Assembly (NCBI GenBank): GCA_030525085.1
Contig: JAUNFK010000006.1
Coordinates: forward strand, 1-46,021
Direction: 5' to 3'
Source of the DNA: a bacterium
GTDB taxonomy: Bacteria > Bacillota_I > Bacilli_A > RF39 > UBA660
DNA length: 46,021 nt
This document shows, in pieces, positions 8,169-15,365 of the stretch; positions within the stretch are counted from its first letter, which is position 1; every line of letters begins with the position of its first letter. Under the pieces are notes generated by a model, which did no database searches, was not told the origin of the DNA, and saw only the letters and a list, made by a program, of their open reading frames with translations. The position numbers and the translations under genes were made by a program.

Positions 8169-8882
8169 ATGAAATTTCTAGACAAACTAAACGGATTATT
8201 AGATAAATTATATACAAACCAAGAGTCAATGATATACTTCTATGTAGCTCTTGGAGCTCTTGCAGCACTACTTATATTATTAATAATAATTACAAGTATC
8301 AGAATCAAAAAGACTCAAAAGAAAATGGCAAAAAGTGAAGAAGTTTTAATCGCAACTGATACTCCAAAAATTGAAGAAACCAAAGTAGAGGCTCCAAAAG
8401 AAGAAGCTAAAGAAATAACTGAAGAAGTAAAAACACCTGAAACTCCAGTAATAACAGAAGAACCAATCAGTAACCTTGAACCGGTTGCTGAAAAAGAACC
8501 TGTTATAACACCGGAACCAGTAGCTGAACCAGCTATCGAAGAAGTAAAAGAGGACCCTCTAGAAGAAGAAATTCCTACTGTAACTACAGAACCAGTACTA
8601 GAAGAAACTCCTGTATTACAAGCAGAACCTGTCATTGAAGAAGTTCCGGAAATAGAATTACCAAAAATGAGTGAAAACATTGAAACGAATACAAATGTTG
8701 AACCAGAAGATGAAATCAGTAAACTAATTAACAGCGATGCTGAACCTGATGTAATTACAGATGCTCCAATCTCAGAACTTCCAAAAGAAGAGCCAGTTAA
8801 AGAGGAGCAAGAACAAACTCTAGAGCAAACTCAAACGTTAGTTGATTTAAGAAATAGACTAAATAATATAAGACAAAGATAG
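8169..8882 (+). CDS. Single-pass membrane protein with Glu/Pro-rich tail, unknown function
   Basis: 237 residues. There is a short amphipathic start, one hydrophobic segment (about 21-43, FYVALGALAALLILLIIITS), a basic stop-transfer (RIKKTQKK), then a long low-complexity acidic region with repeated EPV/EEP units up to about residue 190. The end is more ordinary and coiled-coil prone (TLVDLRNRLNNIRQR). The positive residues after the membrane span put the tail in the cytoplasm. I do not recognise a family; acidic-tailed single-span proteins near cell-envelope genes are sometimes division or shape scaffolds, but nothing here shows that. It has its own promoter and terminator, so it is monocistronic. 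Confidence 0.75.
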   Translation: MKFLDKLNGLLDKLYTNQESMIYFYVALGALAALLILLIIITSIRIKKTQKKMAKSEEVLIATDTPKIEETKVEAPKEEAKEITEEVKTPETPVITEEPISNLEPVAEKEPVITPEPVAEPAIEEVKEDPLEEEIPTVTTEPVLEETPVLQAEPVIEEVPEIELPKMSENIETNTNVEPEDEISKLINSDAEPDVITDAPISELPKEEPVKEEQEQTLEQTQTLVDLRNRLNNIRQR

Positions 8883-8904
8883 AAGCGTTAAAGCTTCTTT
8901 TTTT
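8881..8904 (+). terminator. Terminator after the Glu/Pro-rich protein
   Basis: AGAAGC, loop GTTAAA, GCTTCT, then seven T. Confidence 0.75.
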
Positions 8905-8981
8905 GTGAAATAAAATTGTTCTGGTAACAGCATACGCATCAAAAAGATTGATGTGTAGAATAATAAAGTATAAAAATTAAC

Positions 8982-9009
8982 TAGACATGGGGGGGGTATG
9001 TTATATAAT
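8982..9009 (+). promoter_or_regulatory. Promoter of surface paralogue B with G8 tract in the spacer
   Basis: TAGACA (8982-8987) and TATAAT (9004-9009) are 16 bases apart. The spacer contains eight consecutive G (8989-8996). Adding or losing G by slippage changes the -35/-10 distance, so expression is predicted to switch. The layout matches paralogue C. Confidence 0.7.
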
Positions 9010-9034
9010 AAATATAGAATGGTAGGGATGATTT

Positions 9035-10837
9035 ATGAACCATGACTTGCGAAAATATAAAAAGAGAATATTAATTTTATGCATAATGCTAGCAGTAGTT
9101 CTTGTTACGAGTGGCATTAGTTATGCAGTATTTACTGGTTATAGCACGCAAACAGACACAAATACTTTAGCTGCCACTTGTATTGATTTCGAATTTAATG
9201 GAACAAACGAAATTAATTTAACAAATAGTTACCCAATAAGCGATTCTAAAGGTTTAGAACAGACTCCTTACATATTTACAATAAAAAACAAGTGTGATAA
9301 TTATATAGAATATTACGTAGTAGCTTCTGTAATTAATACATCAACATCTGCAGAATCTAAATACATTAAAGTATCACTTCTAGGCGATAATGATATGAAT
9401 CCTTCTGTTATAACTAGTCTAAAACAAATTTCAACACCGCAAAGTTTATCTAGCTATAATATCAAAGAAAATTATATCCTAAAAGAAAGAGACGGAATCA
9501 CAAAAAATGAATCAAGGACATTTAACTTTAGAATGTGGCTCGATGCTAATAATGAAAGCATTTGGACAACCGAGAGCCTAGAAAACAAAACTTATCAAGT
9601 AAAAATATCTGTTATTGGAACAGTCAAAGCTAAACCAGTTGATGACCTTTTTGCTTCTGCATTAATCGATGGTAAAGAAAGCTTAAAATTCCCAACAACT
9701 TCAAAATATACAGCTTCTGTAGAATGCACAAGAAACGGTAAAAAAATAGATGCTAATGAAAGTATCACATGGAACGGTACAGAATGGGAATTAAATGCAA
9801 AGATCACTAATGGTAACGTAAGATGCAATGCAACATTTGAAACCACAGAACAAGTAACTCTTAGAGATGCAATACTAACAAATAATGAAATAAGTACACC
9901 AATAACTACACCTGGCGAGCAAGAAGCCGCTGGCTATGAAAGACTATTAGCTGAAACAAAAGATGATTATGGAACATCGTATTACTTTAGAGGAAAAGTG
10001 GATAATAATTATGTACAGTTTGCTAACATGTGCTGGCGAATAGTAAGAATTACAGGTGATGGGTCGGTAAAACTCGTTTTATATAATAACAATTCAAGCA
10101 ACAAAACTGATCCTTGTACATCTGGCACTGGCTCAGTGACAGCATATGCAATCTATGATGGAGATAAATATATGAGTCTTTATAATGAATTATACAGTGA
10201 TAACACTTATATAGGATTTATGTATGGTGATGAAGGGGCAACAAATTATGCTACAACTCATGCAAATATAAATAAAAGCATAGTGCTATCTAATTTAGAA
10301 AAATGGTATGAAAAAAGCTTATCATCATATGAAAGTAAACTTGCTGATACCATATGGTGCAATGATAAAAGCACAACTGCAGGAGTTGGATATGGTACAA
10401 ATTCATCAACTTACGGTGCATACAATAGAATAATTACTACAAAAAAGCCATCATTAATTTGTCCGAACGATAATAATGGTGGAAAACTTTCAAAATTTAC
10501 TGTAAGTGACACAACAAATGGTAACGGTGCACTAACATACAAAATAGGGCTTCTAACAGCGGATGAAGTAGCATTTGCAGGTAGCTATTATGGTGACTTC
10601 GACGATAGTGGATTTACATATCTATATGAAAACGCAACAAGCCAGTGGTGGTGGACCATGTCGCCAATGAATTCTACAGGTTCTGCATTTTTAATGTTTG
10701 ATGTTGCACTTGATCATTTAGGACGCAATTATGTTATGGGTGATGGAACAGGAGCTATAAGACCGGCTATTTCATTAAAATCAACAGTAATTGCAACAGG
10801 TGATGGTTCATCAGGAAATCCATATATCATAAAATAA
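9035..10837 (+). CDS. Surface paralogue B: TasA/camelysin-like domain plus lectin-like C-terminus
   Basis: A 600-residue exported protein. The hydrophobic stretch at about 11-31 ends in SGISYAVFTGYS, like the SipW-type signal peptides of TasA/camelysin proteins. Residues about 32-200 form a TasA-like beta domain (TLAATCIDFEF, YIFTIKNKCDNYIEYYVVAS, ESRTFNFRMWLD). A Cys-containing module shared with paralogue A follows (FPTTSKYTASVEC...VRCNATF). The C-terminal domain (DDYGTSYYFRGKVDNNYVQFANMCWRIVR) is shared by all three and ends with WWWTMSP...AIRPAISLKS. The variable tip uses ordinary A/T-ending codons, unlike A. The AGGGATG region before ATG 9035 serves as SD. It is probably a fibre- or surface-associated adhesin; no SipW peptidase or sorting motif is visible. 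Expression is probably phase-variable through the promoter G-run. Confidence 0.7.
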   Translation: MNHDLRKYKKRILILCIMLAVVLVTSGISYAVFTGYSTQTDTNTLAATCIDFEFNGTNEINLTNSYPISDSKGLEQTPYIFTIKNKCDNYIEYYVVASVINTSTSAESKYIKVSLLGDNDMNPSVITSLKQISTPQSLSSYNIKENYILKERDGITKNESRTFNFRMWLDANNESIWTTESLENKTYQVKISVIGTVKAKPVDDLFASALIDGKESLKFPTTSKYTASVECTRNGKKIDANESITWNGTEWELNAKITNGNVRCNATFETTEQVTLRDAILTNNEISTPITTPGEQEAAGYERLLAETKDDYGTSYYFRGKVDNNYVQFANMCWRIVRITGDGSVKLVLYNNNSSNKTDPCTSGTGSVTAYAIYDGDKYMSLYNELYSDNTYIGFMYGDEGATNYATTHANINKSIVLSNLEKWYEKSLSSYESKLADTIWCNDKSTTAGVGYGTNSSTYGAYNRIITTKKPSLICPNDNNGGKLSKFTVSDTTNGNGALTYKIGLLTADEVAFAGSYYGDFDDSGFTYLYENATSQWWWTMSPMNSTGSAFLMFDVALDHLGRNYVMGDGTGAIRPAISLKSTVIATGDGSSGNPYIIK

Positions 10838-10845
10838 AATCATTT

Positions 10846-10882
10846 CTCGGGTAGTTCTTGCATACGGCTACCCGAGTTTTTA
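10846..10882 (+). terminator. Terminator of paralogue B
   Basis: CTCGGGTAG (10846-10854) and CTACCCGAG (10868-10876) form a perfect 9-bp GC-rich stem with a 13-base loop, followed by TTTTT. Confidence 0.85.
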
Positions 10883-10883
10883 T

Positions 10884-10912
10884 TTGTCTTTTTATAAGGT
10901 ATTTGGTATAAT
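10884..10912 (+). promoter_or_regulatory. parE promoter
   Basis: TTGTCT (10884-10889), 17-base spacer, TATAAT (10907-10912) preceded by TGG as an extended -10. The SD GTGGTGAT precedes ATG 10931. Confidence 0.7.
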
Positions 10913-10930
10913 TTATTGTGGTGATACAAG

Positions 10931-12835
10931 ATGAATAATAAGTATGATGAAAGTTCAATAACCATATTAGAAGGATTAGAGGCAGTAAGAAAAAGACCAG
11001 GTATGTACATAGGTAGTACAGACAAAAGAGGATTACATCATCTTGCTTGGGAAATTATCGATAACTGCGTTGACGAAATTATTAATGGTTTCGGTAATAA
11101 GATTACTGTAAGAATAAATAAAGATAACAGCTTAACTGTAGCAGATAATGGCCGTGGTGTACCAACTGGTATGCATAAAAGTGGCAAAAGCACACCAGAA
11201 GTTATTTATACAATACTTCATGCTGGTGGTAAATTTGAAACTAACGGATATAAAGTATCTGGTGGACTTCACGGAGTAGGTGCAAGTGTAGTTAACGCTT
11301 TATCAGAATGGATGGAAGTAACTATTCTAAGAGATGGTGCTATTCATCAAATAAGATTTAAAGATGGTGGAAAAGTAGATATCCCACTTCATAAAGTAGG
11401 TACTACTAATAAAACAGGCACTATTGTTACATTCATGCCTAATCATGAAATATTTAAAAACTTAAACTTCAGTTACACGACTATCTGTGAAAGAATGCAA
11501 GAAAGTGCATTCCTACTTAAAAATTTAACATGTGAAGTAGAAGATGTAGCTGATGAGAAAAAAGTTACATATCACTATGAAAATGGAATCACATCATTTG
11601 TTGAATACATTAATGAAGGAAAAGGTGTGCTTCATAAAGTTGTCCCTATTCATGGAGAAAAGGGTGGTATGGAAGTAGATATCGCTTTGCAGTACACAGA
11701 TGAATACAGTGAAAACATCATATCATTTGTTAATAACGTTAAAACAGGTGATGGTGGAACTCACGAAGTAGGTTTTAAAACAGCTATCACTAAAGTATTT
11801 AATGATTATGCTCGTAATAATGGCATGCTAAAAGCTAAAGACAATAACTTAGAAGGTACAGATGTAAGAGAAGGTTTAACAGCAGTTATTAATATGAAAA
11901 TACCAGAAAATCTATTACAATTCGAAGGACAAACTAAAGGAAAATTAGGTACCCCTGAAGCAAGAAGTGTAGTAGAAGCTATCGTTACAGACGCTTTAAA
12001 GTATTACTTAGAAGAAACTAAAGAAAGTGCAGTTGCTATCCTAGATAAAATGTTAAAAAGTAAAAGTGCTAGAGAAGCAGCAAGAAAAGCTAGAGAAGAC
12101 GTCCGTAATGGTAAAAGCAAAAAGAGTGAAGCAAGAAGCTTAAGCGGTAAACTTACTCCTGCTCAAGCAAGAAACCCTAAAATAAATGAGTTATTCATCG
12201 TAGAAGGAAACTCAGCCGGTGGAACTGCTAAAAAGAGTAGAGACCGTAAATTTCAAGCAATCCTTCCACTAAGAGGTAAAATAATTAATACCGAAAAAGC
12301 AACAAGTGCAGATATCTTTAAAAATGAAGAAATAAATACTATGATTCATTGCATTGGTGCTGGCTATGGAAGTGACTTCCAAATAAAGGATATTAACTAT
12401 GATAAAGTTATTATTATGACCGATGCCGATGATGATGGAGCACACATTCAGTGCTTACTTCTAACATTCTTCTATCGTTTCATGAAACCTCTAATTGAAG
12501 AAGGCCACTTATACATTGCAATGCCACCTCTATACAAAGTAGACTTTAGCAAAAATCATATCTACTGCTGGACAAATGAGGAATTAAAAGCAGCAACTAA
12601 AAATAAAGAAAACTATAAAGTTCAAAGATATAAAGGTTTAGGTGAAATGAACCCTGAACCACTTTGGGAAACAACAATGGACCCAGATAGACGTAACTTA
12701 ATTAAAGTAAGCATTAATGATGCAGTTCTAGCTGAAAAAAGAGTAAGTGTTCTAATGGGAGACGTAGTAGAACCTCGTAAAGAATGGATTAACGAAAACG
12801 TTGAATTCTCACTAGAAGATGATTACAAGATCTAA
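10931..12835 (+). CDS. parE: DNA topoisomerase IV subunit B, natural EGNSA variant
   Basis: ATPase/TOPRIM subunit of the type IIA topoisomerase that unlinks daughter chromosomes. It shows ILEGLEAVRKRPGMYIGST, the GHKL ATP site (EIIDNCVDE, DNGRGVPTG, GGLHGVGASVVNALS), QFEGQTKGKLG, and a TOPRIM domain with TDADDDGAHI. The LPLRGKIINTEKA..DIFKNEEINTMIH segment and SGKLTPAQARNP fit ParE better than GyrB. Length 634. The usual EGDSAGG motif reads EGNSAGG with Asn at residue 427 (codon 12209-12211). In other species Asp-to-Asn changes at this site are linked to quinolone resistance. parC, normally adjacent in Firmicutes, is not here: the next gene is def on the other strand. Confidence 0.92.
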   Translation: MNNKYDESSITILEGLEAVRKRPGMYIGSTDKRGLHHLAWEIIDNCVDEIINGFGNKITVRINKDNSLTVADNGRGVPTGMHKSGKSTPEVIYTILHAGGKFETNGYKVSGGLHGVGASVVNALSEWMEVTILRDGAIHQIRFKDGGKVDIPLHKVGTTNKTGTIVTFMPNHEIFKNLNFSYTTICERMQESAFLLKNLTCEVEDVADEKKVTYHYENGITSFVEYINEGKGVLHKVVPIHGEKGGMEVDIALQYTDEYSENIISFVNNVKTGDGGTHEVGFKTAITKVFNDYARNNGMLKAKDNNLEGTDVREGLTAVINMKIPENLLQFEGQTKGKLGTPEARSVVEAIVTDALKYYLEETKESAVAILDKMLKSKSAREAARKAREDVRNGKSKKSEARSLSGKLTPAQARNPKINELFIVEGNSAGGTAKKSRDRKFQAILPLRGKIINTEKATSADIFKNEEINTMIHCIGAGYGSDFQIKDINYDKVIIMTDADDDGAHIQCLLLTFFYRFMKPLIEEGHLYIAMPPLYKVDFSKNHIYCWTNEELKAATKNKENYKVQRYKGLGEMNPEPLWETTMDPDRRNLIKVSINDAVLAEKRVSVLMGDVVEPRKEWINENVEFSLEDDYKI

Positions 12836-12862
12836 AAAAAGACTTTTCAAAAGTCTTTTTTA
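12833..12862. terminator. Bidirectional terminator between parE and def
   Basis: A long A/T-flanked inverted repeat centred on GACTTTTCAAAAGTC with an A-run on the left and a T-run on the right, so it can stop transcription from both converging genes. Confidence 0.8.
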
Positions 12863-13420
12863 TATTTCTCTCATAATATCTGAATTTTTATAAGGATTCT
12901 TCTTATCTATCTTATCTACAAATAAAATACCATCTAAATGATCTAGTTCATGTTGAAAAGCAACTGCCATATCCTCACGAACTCTTATTGTAAATTCTTT
13001 ACCGTTTTCATCAAAAGCATCAACTGTAATTCTTGCGTGTCTTGGAACAATACCTTCAACATCTCGGTTAACACTTAGGCATCCTTCGCCCTCACCAACA
13101 TATATTAATTCAGCACTTTGACTAACTACTTTAGGATTGATAATAACATATCTATTGAACTTGTTATTCCCCAAATCCTCACTAACAACAAAGATTCTTT
13201 CTAATATACCTAACTGTACAAAAGAAAGTCCCATGCCTGGTCTTAAATCATACTTCTCACTATATTCTTCGATTTGGCTCATCTCTAAATAATCAAGAGC
13301 ATCATTTATTAATTTTTTAGTTTCTTCTTTCAAAGGAAATGTTACATCACTTGACTTTTGATGGATAACCTTATTAGATTCGTCTAATATTTTTATATTT
13401 GGCAATTTATCATACTTCAT
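12860..13420 (-). CDS. def: Peptide deformylase
   Basis: Metal enzyme removing the formyl group from N-terminal Met of new proteins. Motif 2 EGCLSV and motif 3 QHELDHLDG (HExxH) are intact, giving the Cys and two His ligands and the catalytic Glu. Motif 1, normally GxGLAAPQ, reads GMGLSFVQLG: the glutamine is kept but the AAP is replaced, an unusual but probably functional change. ATG 13420 is chosen because GGGGAGAA lies just upstream; the longer in-frame extension to 13441 has no SD and would contain it. 186 residues. It converges with parE and lies downstream of the DUF192 gene. Confidence 0.9.
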   Translation of the reverse strand: MKYDKLPNIKILDESNKVIHQKSSDVTFPLKEETKKLINDALDYLEMSQIEEYSEKYDLRPGMGLSFVQLGILERIFVVSEDLGNNKFNRYVIINPKVVSQSAELIYVGEGEGCLSVNRDVEGIVPRHARITVDAFDENGKEFTIRVREDMAVAFQHELDHLDGILFVDKIDKKNPYKNSDIMREI

Positions 13421-13462
13421 AATATTTCTCCCCTTTAGCACCTATAGTTTAGCAGAAAATTA

Positions 13463-13498
13463 TAAAAAAATAAAGGTTAAACTTAAAATTTAACCTTT
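13463..13498 (-). terminator. Terminator of the DUF192 gene
   Basis: On the minus strand AAAGGTTAAA, a 7-base loop, TTTAACCTTT, then ATTTTTTTA. The stop codon lies in the hairpin. Confidence 0.75.
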
Positions 13499-13767
13499 TG
13501 TCCTATATGATAACGTTTGCTTTCCCCCCTAGGAAGTTCTAAAGTATGCTTAGCATTCTTAAGAATAAGTATTTTATTTGGCTTAACATCCTCATAAATA
13601 GAAGTGACTACCATCGCATCATTTAAGCCGATTACATCAATGCTTTCCTTCATAAAGAAAGTGTGAATAGAAGAAACTTCCGGGAAAAACATTCCATAAT
13701 TAATATTTTTCTTACCCATTAAACCAGTAAGTTTTTGCATATATGTTTTAGCAGTAATAATTTTCAT
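13483..13767 (-). CDS. DUF192 family protein
   Basis: A 94-residue protein. GMFFPEVSSIHTFFMKESIDVIGLND matches the DUF192 core (a hydrophobic FP strand, then FxM K..I..D...ND), and LELPRGESKRYHIGQKVKF is the family end. DUF192 proteins are small beta barrels, often exported in other bacteria, with no agreed function. No signal peptide is present here, so this one is probably cytoplasmic. The start ATG 13767 has AGGTGA at the right distance; the longer frame up to 13872 would add a hydrophobic leader but crosses the divergent promoter region, so I reject it. Divergent from the Flp-type pilin gene. Confidence 0.8.
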   Translation of the reverse strand: MKIITAKTYMQKLTGLMGKKNINYGMFFPEVSSIHTFFMKESIDVIGLNDAMVVTSIYEDVKPNKILILKNAKHTLELPRGESKRYHIGQKVKF

Positions 13768-13797
13768 ATATTCACCTACAAATATTATATAATATAT

Positions 13798-13826
13798 TTG
13801 ACAAAAAAGCCAAAACAATATATTAT
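13798..13826 (+). promoter_or_regulatory. Promoter of the Flp-type pilin gene
   Basis: TTGACA (13798-13803), 17-base spacer, TATTAT (13821-13826). A strong near-consensus promoter close to the divergent DUF192 start. Confidence 0.8.
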
Positions 13827-13845
13827 TATAGTAGGTGAGTCCTAG

Positions 13846-14067
13846 ATGAAAAAGAACAATAATCGTGGTCAAGCCTTAGTAGAATACGTTCTAATTATTA
13901 GCTTGATTACCGTTTTAGCTGTAGTCCTAATTAAATATCTAGGTGGTTATTTAAAAGATGCAATTACTAAAGCCTCTTGTCCTTTAGTTGGCGAAACATA
14001 CGTTGAAGGAGAGAAAAGGGGAGAAGGTAAATGTGTAAGTACCGAATCAAATGGTTTATGGGATTAA
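13846..14067 (+). CDS. Flp/TadE-type prepilin-like small membrane protein
   Basis: A 73-residue protein: a short basic leader (MKKNNNRGQ), then ALVEYVLIISLITVLAVVLIKYLGGYL, i.e. the G-Q-A-x-V-E-Y boundary and hydrophobic helix of Flp pilins, where prepilin peptidase cuts before the helix and Glu sits at +5. The tail carries two Cys (SCPLVGET...GKCVS) that could form a disulfide. AGGTGAG precedes ATG 13846. It is expressed alone from a strong promoter. No Tad/Flp assembly genes adjoin it; the only pilus-type motor in the window is the GspE/PilB ATPase at 33456-34799. Assignment as a pilin is fairly good, assembly partners unknown. Confidence 0.7.
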   Translation: MKKNNNRGQALVEYVLIISLITVLAVVLIKYLGGYLKDAITKASCPLVGETYVEGEKRGEGKCVSTESNGLWD

Positions 14068-14084
14068 ATAACCATGTAAAACTC

Positions 14085-14130
14085 GCAATTTACTAATTGC
14101 ATGCATAGGGGCTTTTTGCGCTCTTTTTTT
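14085..14130 (+). terminator. Weak terminator-like region after the Flp-type pilin
   Basis: A GCAATT-TACT-AATTGC hairpin (14085-14100) is followed by a G-rich/C-rich imperfect stem with G-U pairs (14108-14124) and TTTTTTT. It is imperfect and only suggestive. Confidence 0.4.
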
Positions 14131-14139
14131 ATGATTAAC

Positions 14140-14169
14140 TTGACTAAATACCCCTAAATCTGCTATAAT
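14140..14169 (+). promoter_or_regulatory. Upstream copy of tandem promoter for 14269-14688
   Basis: TTGACT (14140-14145), 18 bases, TGC + TATAAT (14164-14169). Nearly the same sequence recurs 64-65 bases downstream. Confidence 0.7.
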
Positions 14170-14204
14170 TAAGATCCGATAAAAAGGTATCAAAAGTGTC
14201 AAAT

Positions 14205-14233
14205 TTGACAAAATGCCCTAAATATGCTATAAT
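14205..14233 (+). promoter_or_regulatory. Downstream copy of tandem promoter for 14269-14688
   Basis: TTGACA (14205-14210), 17 bases, TGC + TATAAT (14228-14233). It shares CCCTAAAT-TGCTATAATTA with the upstream copy, so the promoter has been duplicated. Confidence 0.75.
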
Positions 14234-14268
14234 TAGTATGTATTTAAGGGTAATAGGGGGTATTAAAT

Positions 14269-14688
14269 ATGAAAGGATTTATTTTAGACTATATTAACGA
14301 AAATGAATATCGTAAGTTAGAAAGAGCATTAAAAAAATATAATATGCTTGCATTCAAAAAGTTAAACTTTGAGTATTATCCATCATTAAGAAATGGAGAA
14401 TTCATTGGTGAATTAGTATCAAAAAATCAAAAAGCAGGTACTAAAACTTACGAATTAAAATTGCCAAGTGACCATATGTTTAGTCAAGTACACGGTGATA
14501 TTAAGTTACATTATATAGTTTACGAAAAAGAGAAGGTTGTAATGTTAGATACTATTACACCATCAGATATTCTTTTAGAAGGTCATATGGCTGAACTTAC
14601 AACATATAAAGGTGTTATGATTAGTAAAAATAATGCTGAAAAAGATATGTTTAAAATTGATTTATTAAATATGTTACAAAATAAATAA
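14269..14688 (+). CDS. Hypothetical soluble protein, 139 residues
   Basis: No family recognised. It is a soluble-looking mixed-charge protein starting MKGFILDYINENEYRKLERAL, with a helical N-terminus and a beta-rich middle (YELKLPSDHMFSQVHGDIKLHYIVYEKEKVVML). No signal peptide, membrane span or catalytic motif is visible. It sits alone between two tandem near-identical strong promoters and a perfect 11-bp terminator, so it is probably highly or dually expressed. The GGGGG-rich stretch ending 14 bases before ATG 14269 is the only SD candidate. Confidence 0.7.
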   Translation: MKGFILDYINENEYRKLERALKKYNMLAFKKLNFEYYPSLRNGEFIGELVSKNQKAGTKTYELKLPSDHMFSQVHGDIKLHYIVYEKEKVVMLDTITPSDILLEGHMAELTTYKGVMISKNNAEKDMFKIDLLNMLQNK

Positions 14689-14708
14689 GCTTCGTTTGAA
14701 GCTTATTT
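14683..14708. terminator. Bidirectional terminator between 14269-14688 and DUF1003
   Basis: AAATAAGCTTC, loop GTTT, GAAGCTTATTT: a perfect 11-bp stem containing or touching both stop codons. Confidence 0.85.
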
Positions 14709-15209
14709 ATCTTTTTCTTCATTAATATATTTTAATATTTTATTTTGATTAGCAAGTATCTTTTTCATTTCATTATGTAATTCTTCTAAAATAAGTTCAC
14801 TCTTTAAATCGGTCTTGTAATCATTGGAACTTCTTAATCTATCTTTTTTAGCTTCCCTGTTTTGACTCATCATAATAATAGGAGCTTGAAGTGCAGCAAT
14901 ACAAGACAAAAGCAGGTTGAGCAAAATAAATGGATAAGGATCAGCTTCTTCCAAAATATAAACATTTAAAACAACCCATAATACTAAAAATAAAACCATT
15001 CCAATAATAAATGCCCAGCTACCAGCAACTTCAGTTATCTTATCCGCAAGCCTATCACCAAAACTTCTATTTTCATCACTTTGCTTATCAACATCAACAC
15101 TTATTGGCTCATCTAAAAGCATATTAATTAGTTCTTCTTCATCTTTTGTATCCAGTTTCTTCTTTAAAAGCATTTGAACTATTTCTTTTTTAGTTTTCTT
15201 AGTTTCCAT
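14703..15209 (-). CDS. DUF1003 family membrane protein
   Basis: 168 residues. The core RLADKITEVAGSWAFIIG, two membrane spans (about 65-83 and 93-113), DPYPFILLNLLLS, AALQAPIIMMSQNRE and KKDR are the DUF1003 signature. The N-terminus is an acidic, helical cytoplasmic region and the C-terminus is a coiled-coil-like helix. Function is not established; members are widespread inner-membrane proteins. GGTGATTAG before ATG 15209 provides the SD. Transcribed alone, converging with the upstream hypothetical gene. Confidence 0.88.
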   Translation of the reverse strand: METKKTKKEIVQMLLKKKLDTKDEEELINMLLDEPISVDVDKQSDENRSFGDRLADKITEVAGSWAFIIGMVLFLVLWVVLNVYILEEADPYPFILLNLLLSCIAALQAPIIMMSQNREAKKDRLRSSNDYKTDLKSELILEELHNEMKKILANQNKILKYINEEKDK

Positions 15210-15334
15210 ATCTAATCACCAATAAAATTATAATATAAAAATTATTAATTATAAACTATAAATTTGCAAATAAAATAATTTACACGTTAATAATGTTAAT
15301 AATTATGTTTTTCTAATTTAAAATAAACAATACA

Positions 15335-15343
15335 TGTTATAAT
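15335..15343 (+). promoter_or_regulatory. Extended -10 for the C39-like peptidase
   Basis: TGT + TATAAT (15338-15343), 23 bases before ATG 15366; the -35 is weak. The stretch 15210-15334 is very AT-rich (TAATAATGTTAATAATTATG) and shows nothing else. Confidence 0.5.
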
Positions 15344-15365
15344 AAACTAAATAAAAGGAGAAACA

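Noticed and set aside
8315-8680. Antisense 121-residue Ser-rich frame opposite the Glu/Pro-rich protein
   Set aside because: It mirrors the repeated EPV/EEP codons on the other strand, has no SD and lies wholly inside a gene with its own promoter and terminator.
13768-13872. N-terminal extension of the DUF192 protein with a hydrophobic leader
   Set aside because: It would cross the promoter of the divergent pilin gene and lacks an SD, while the ATG at 13767 has a good one.
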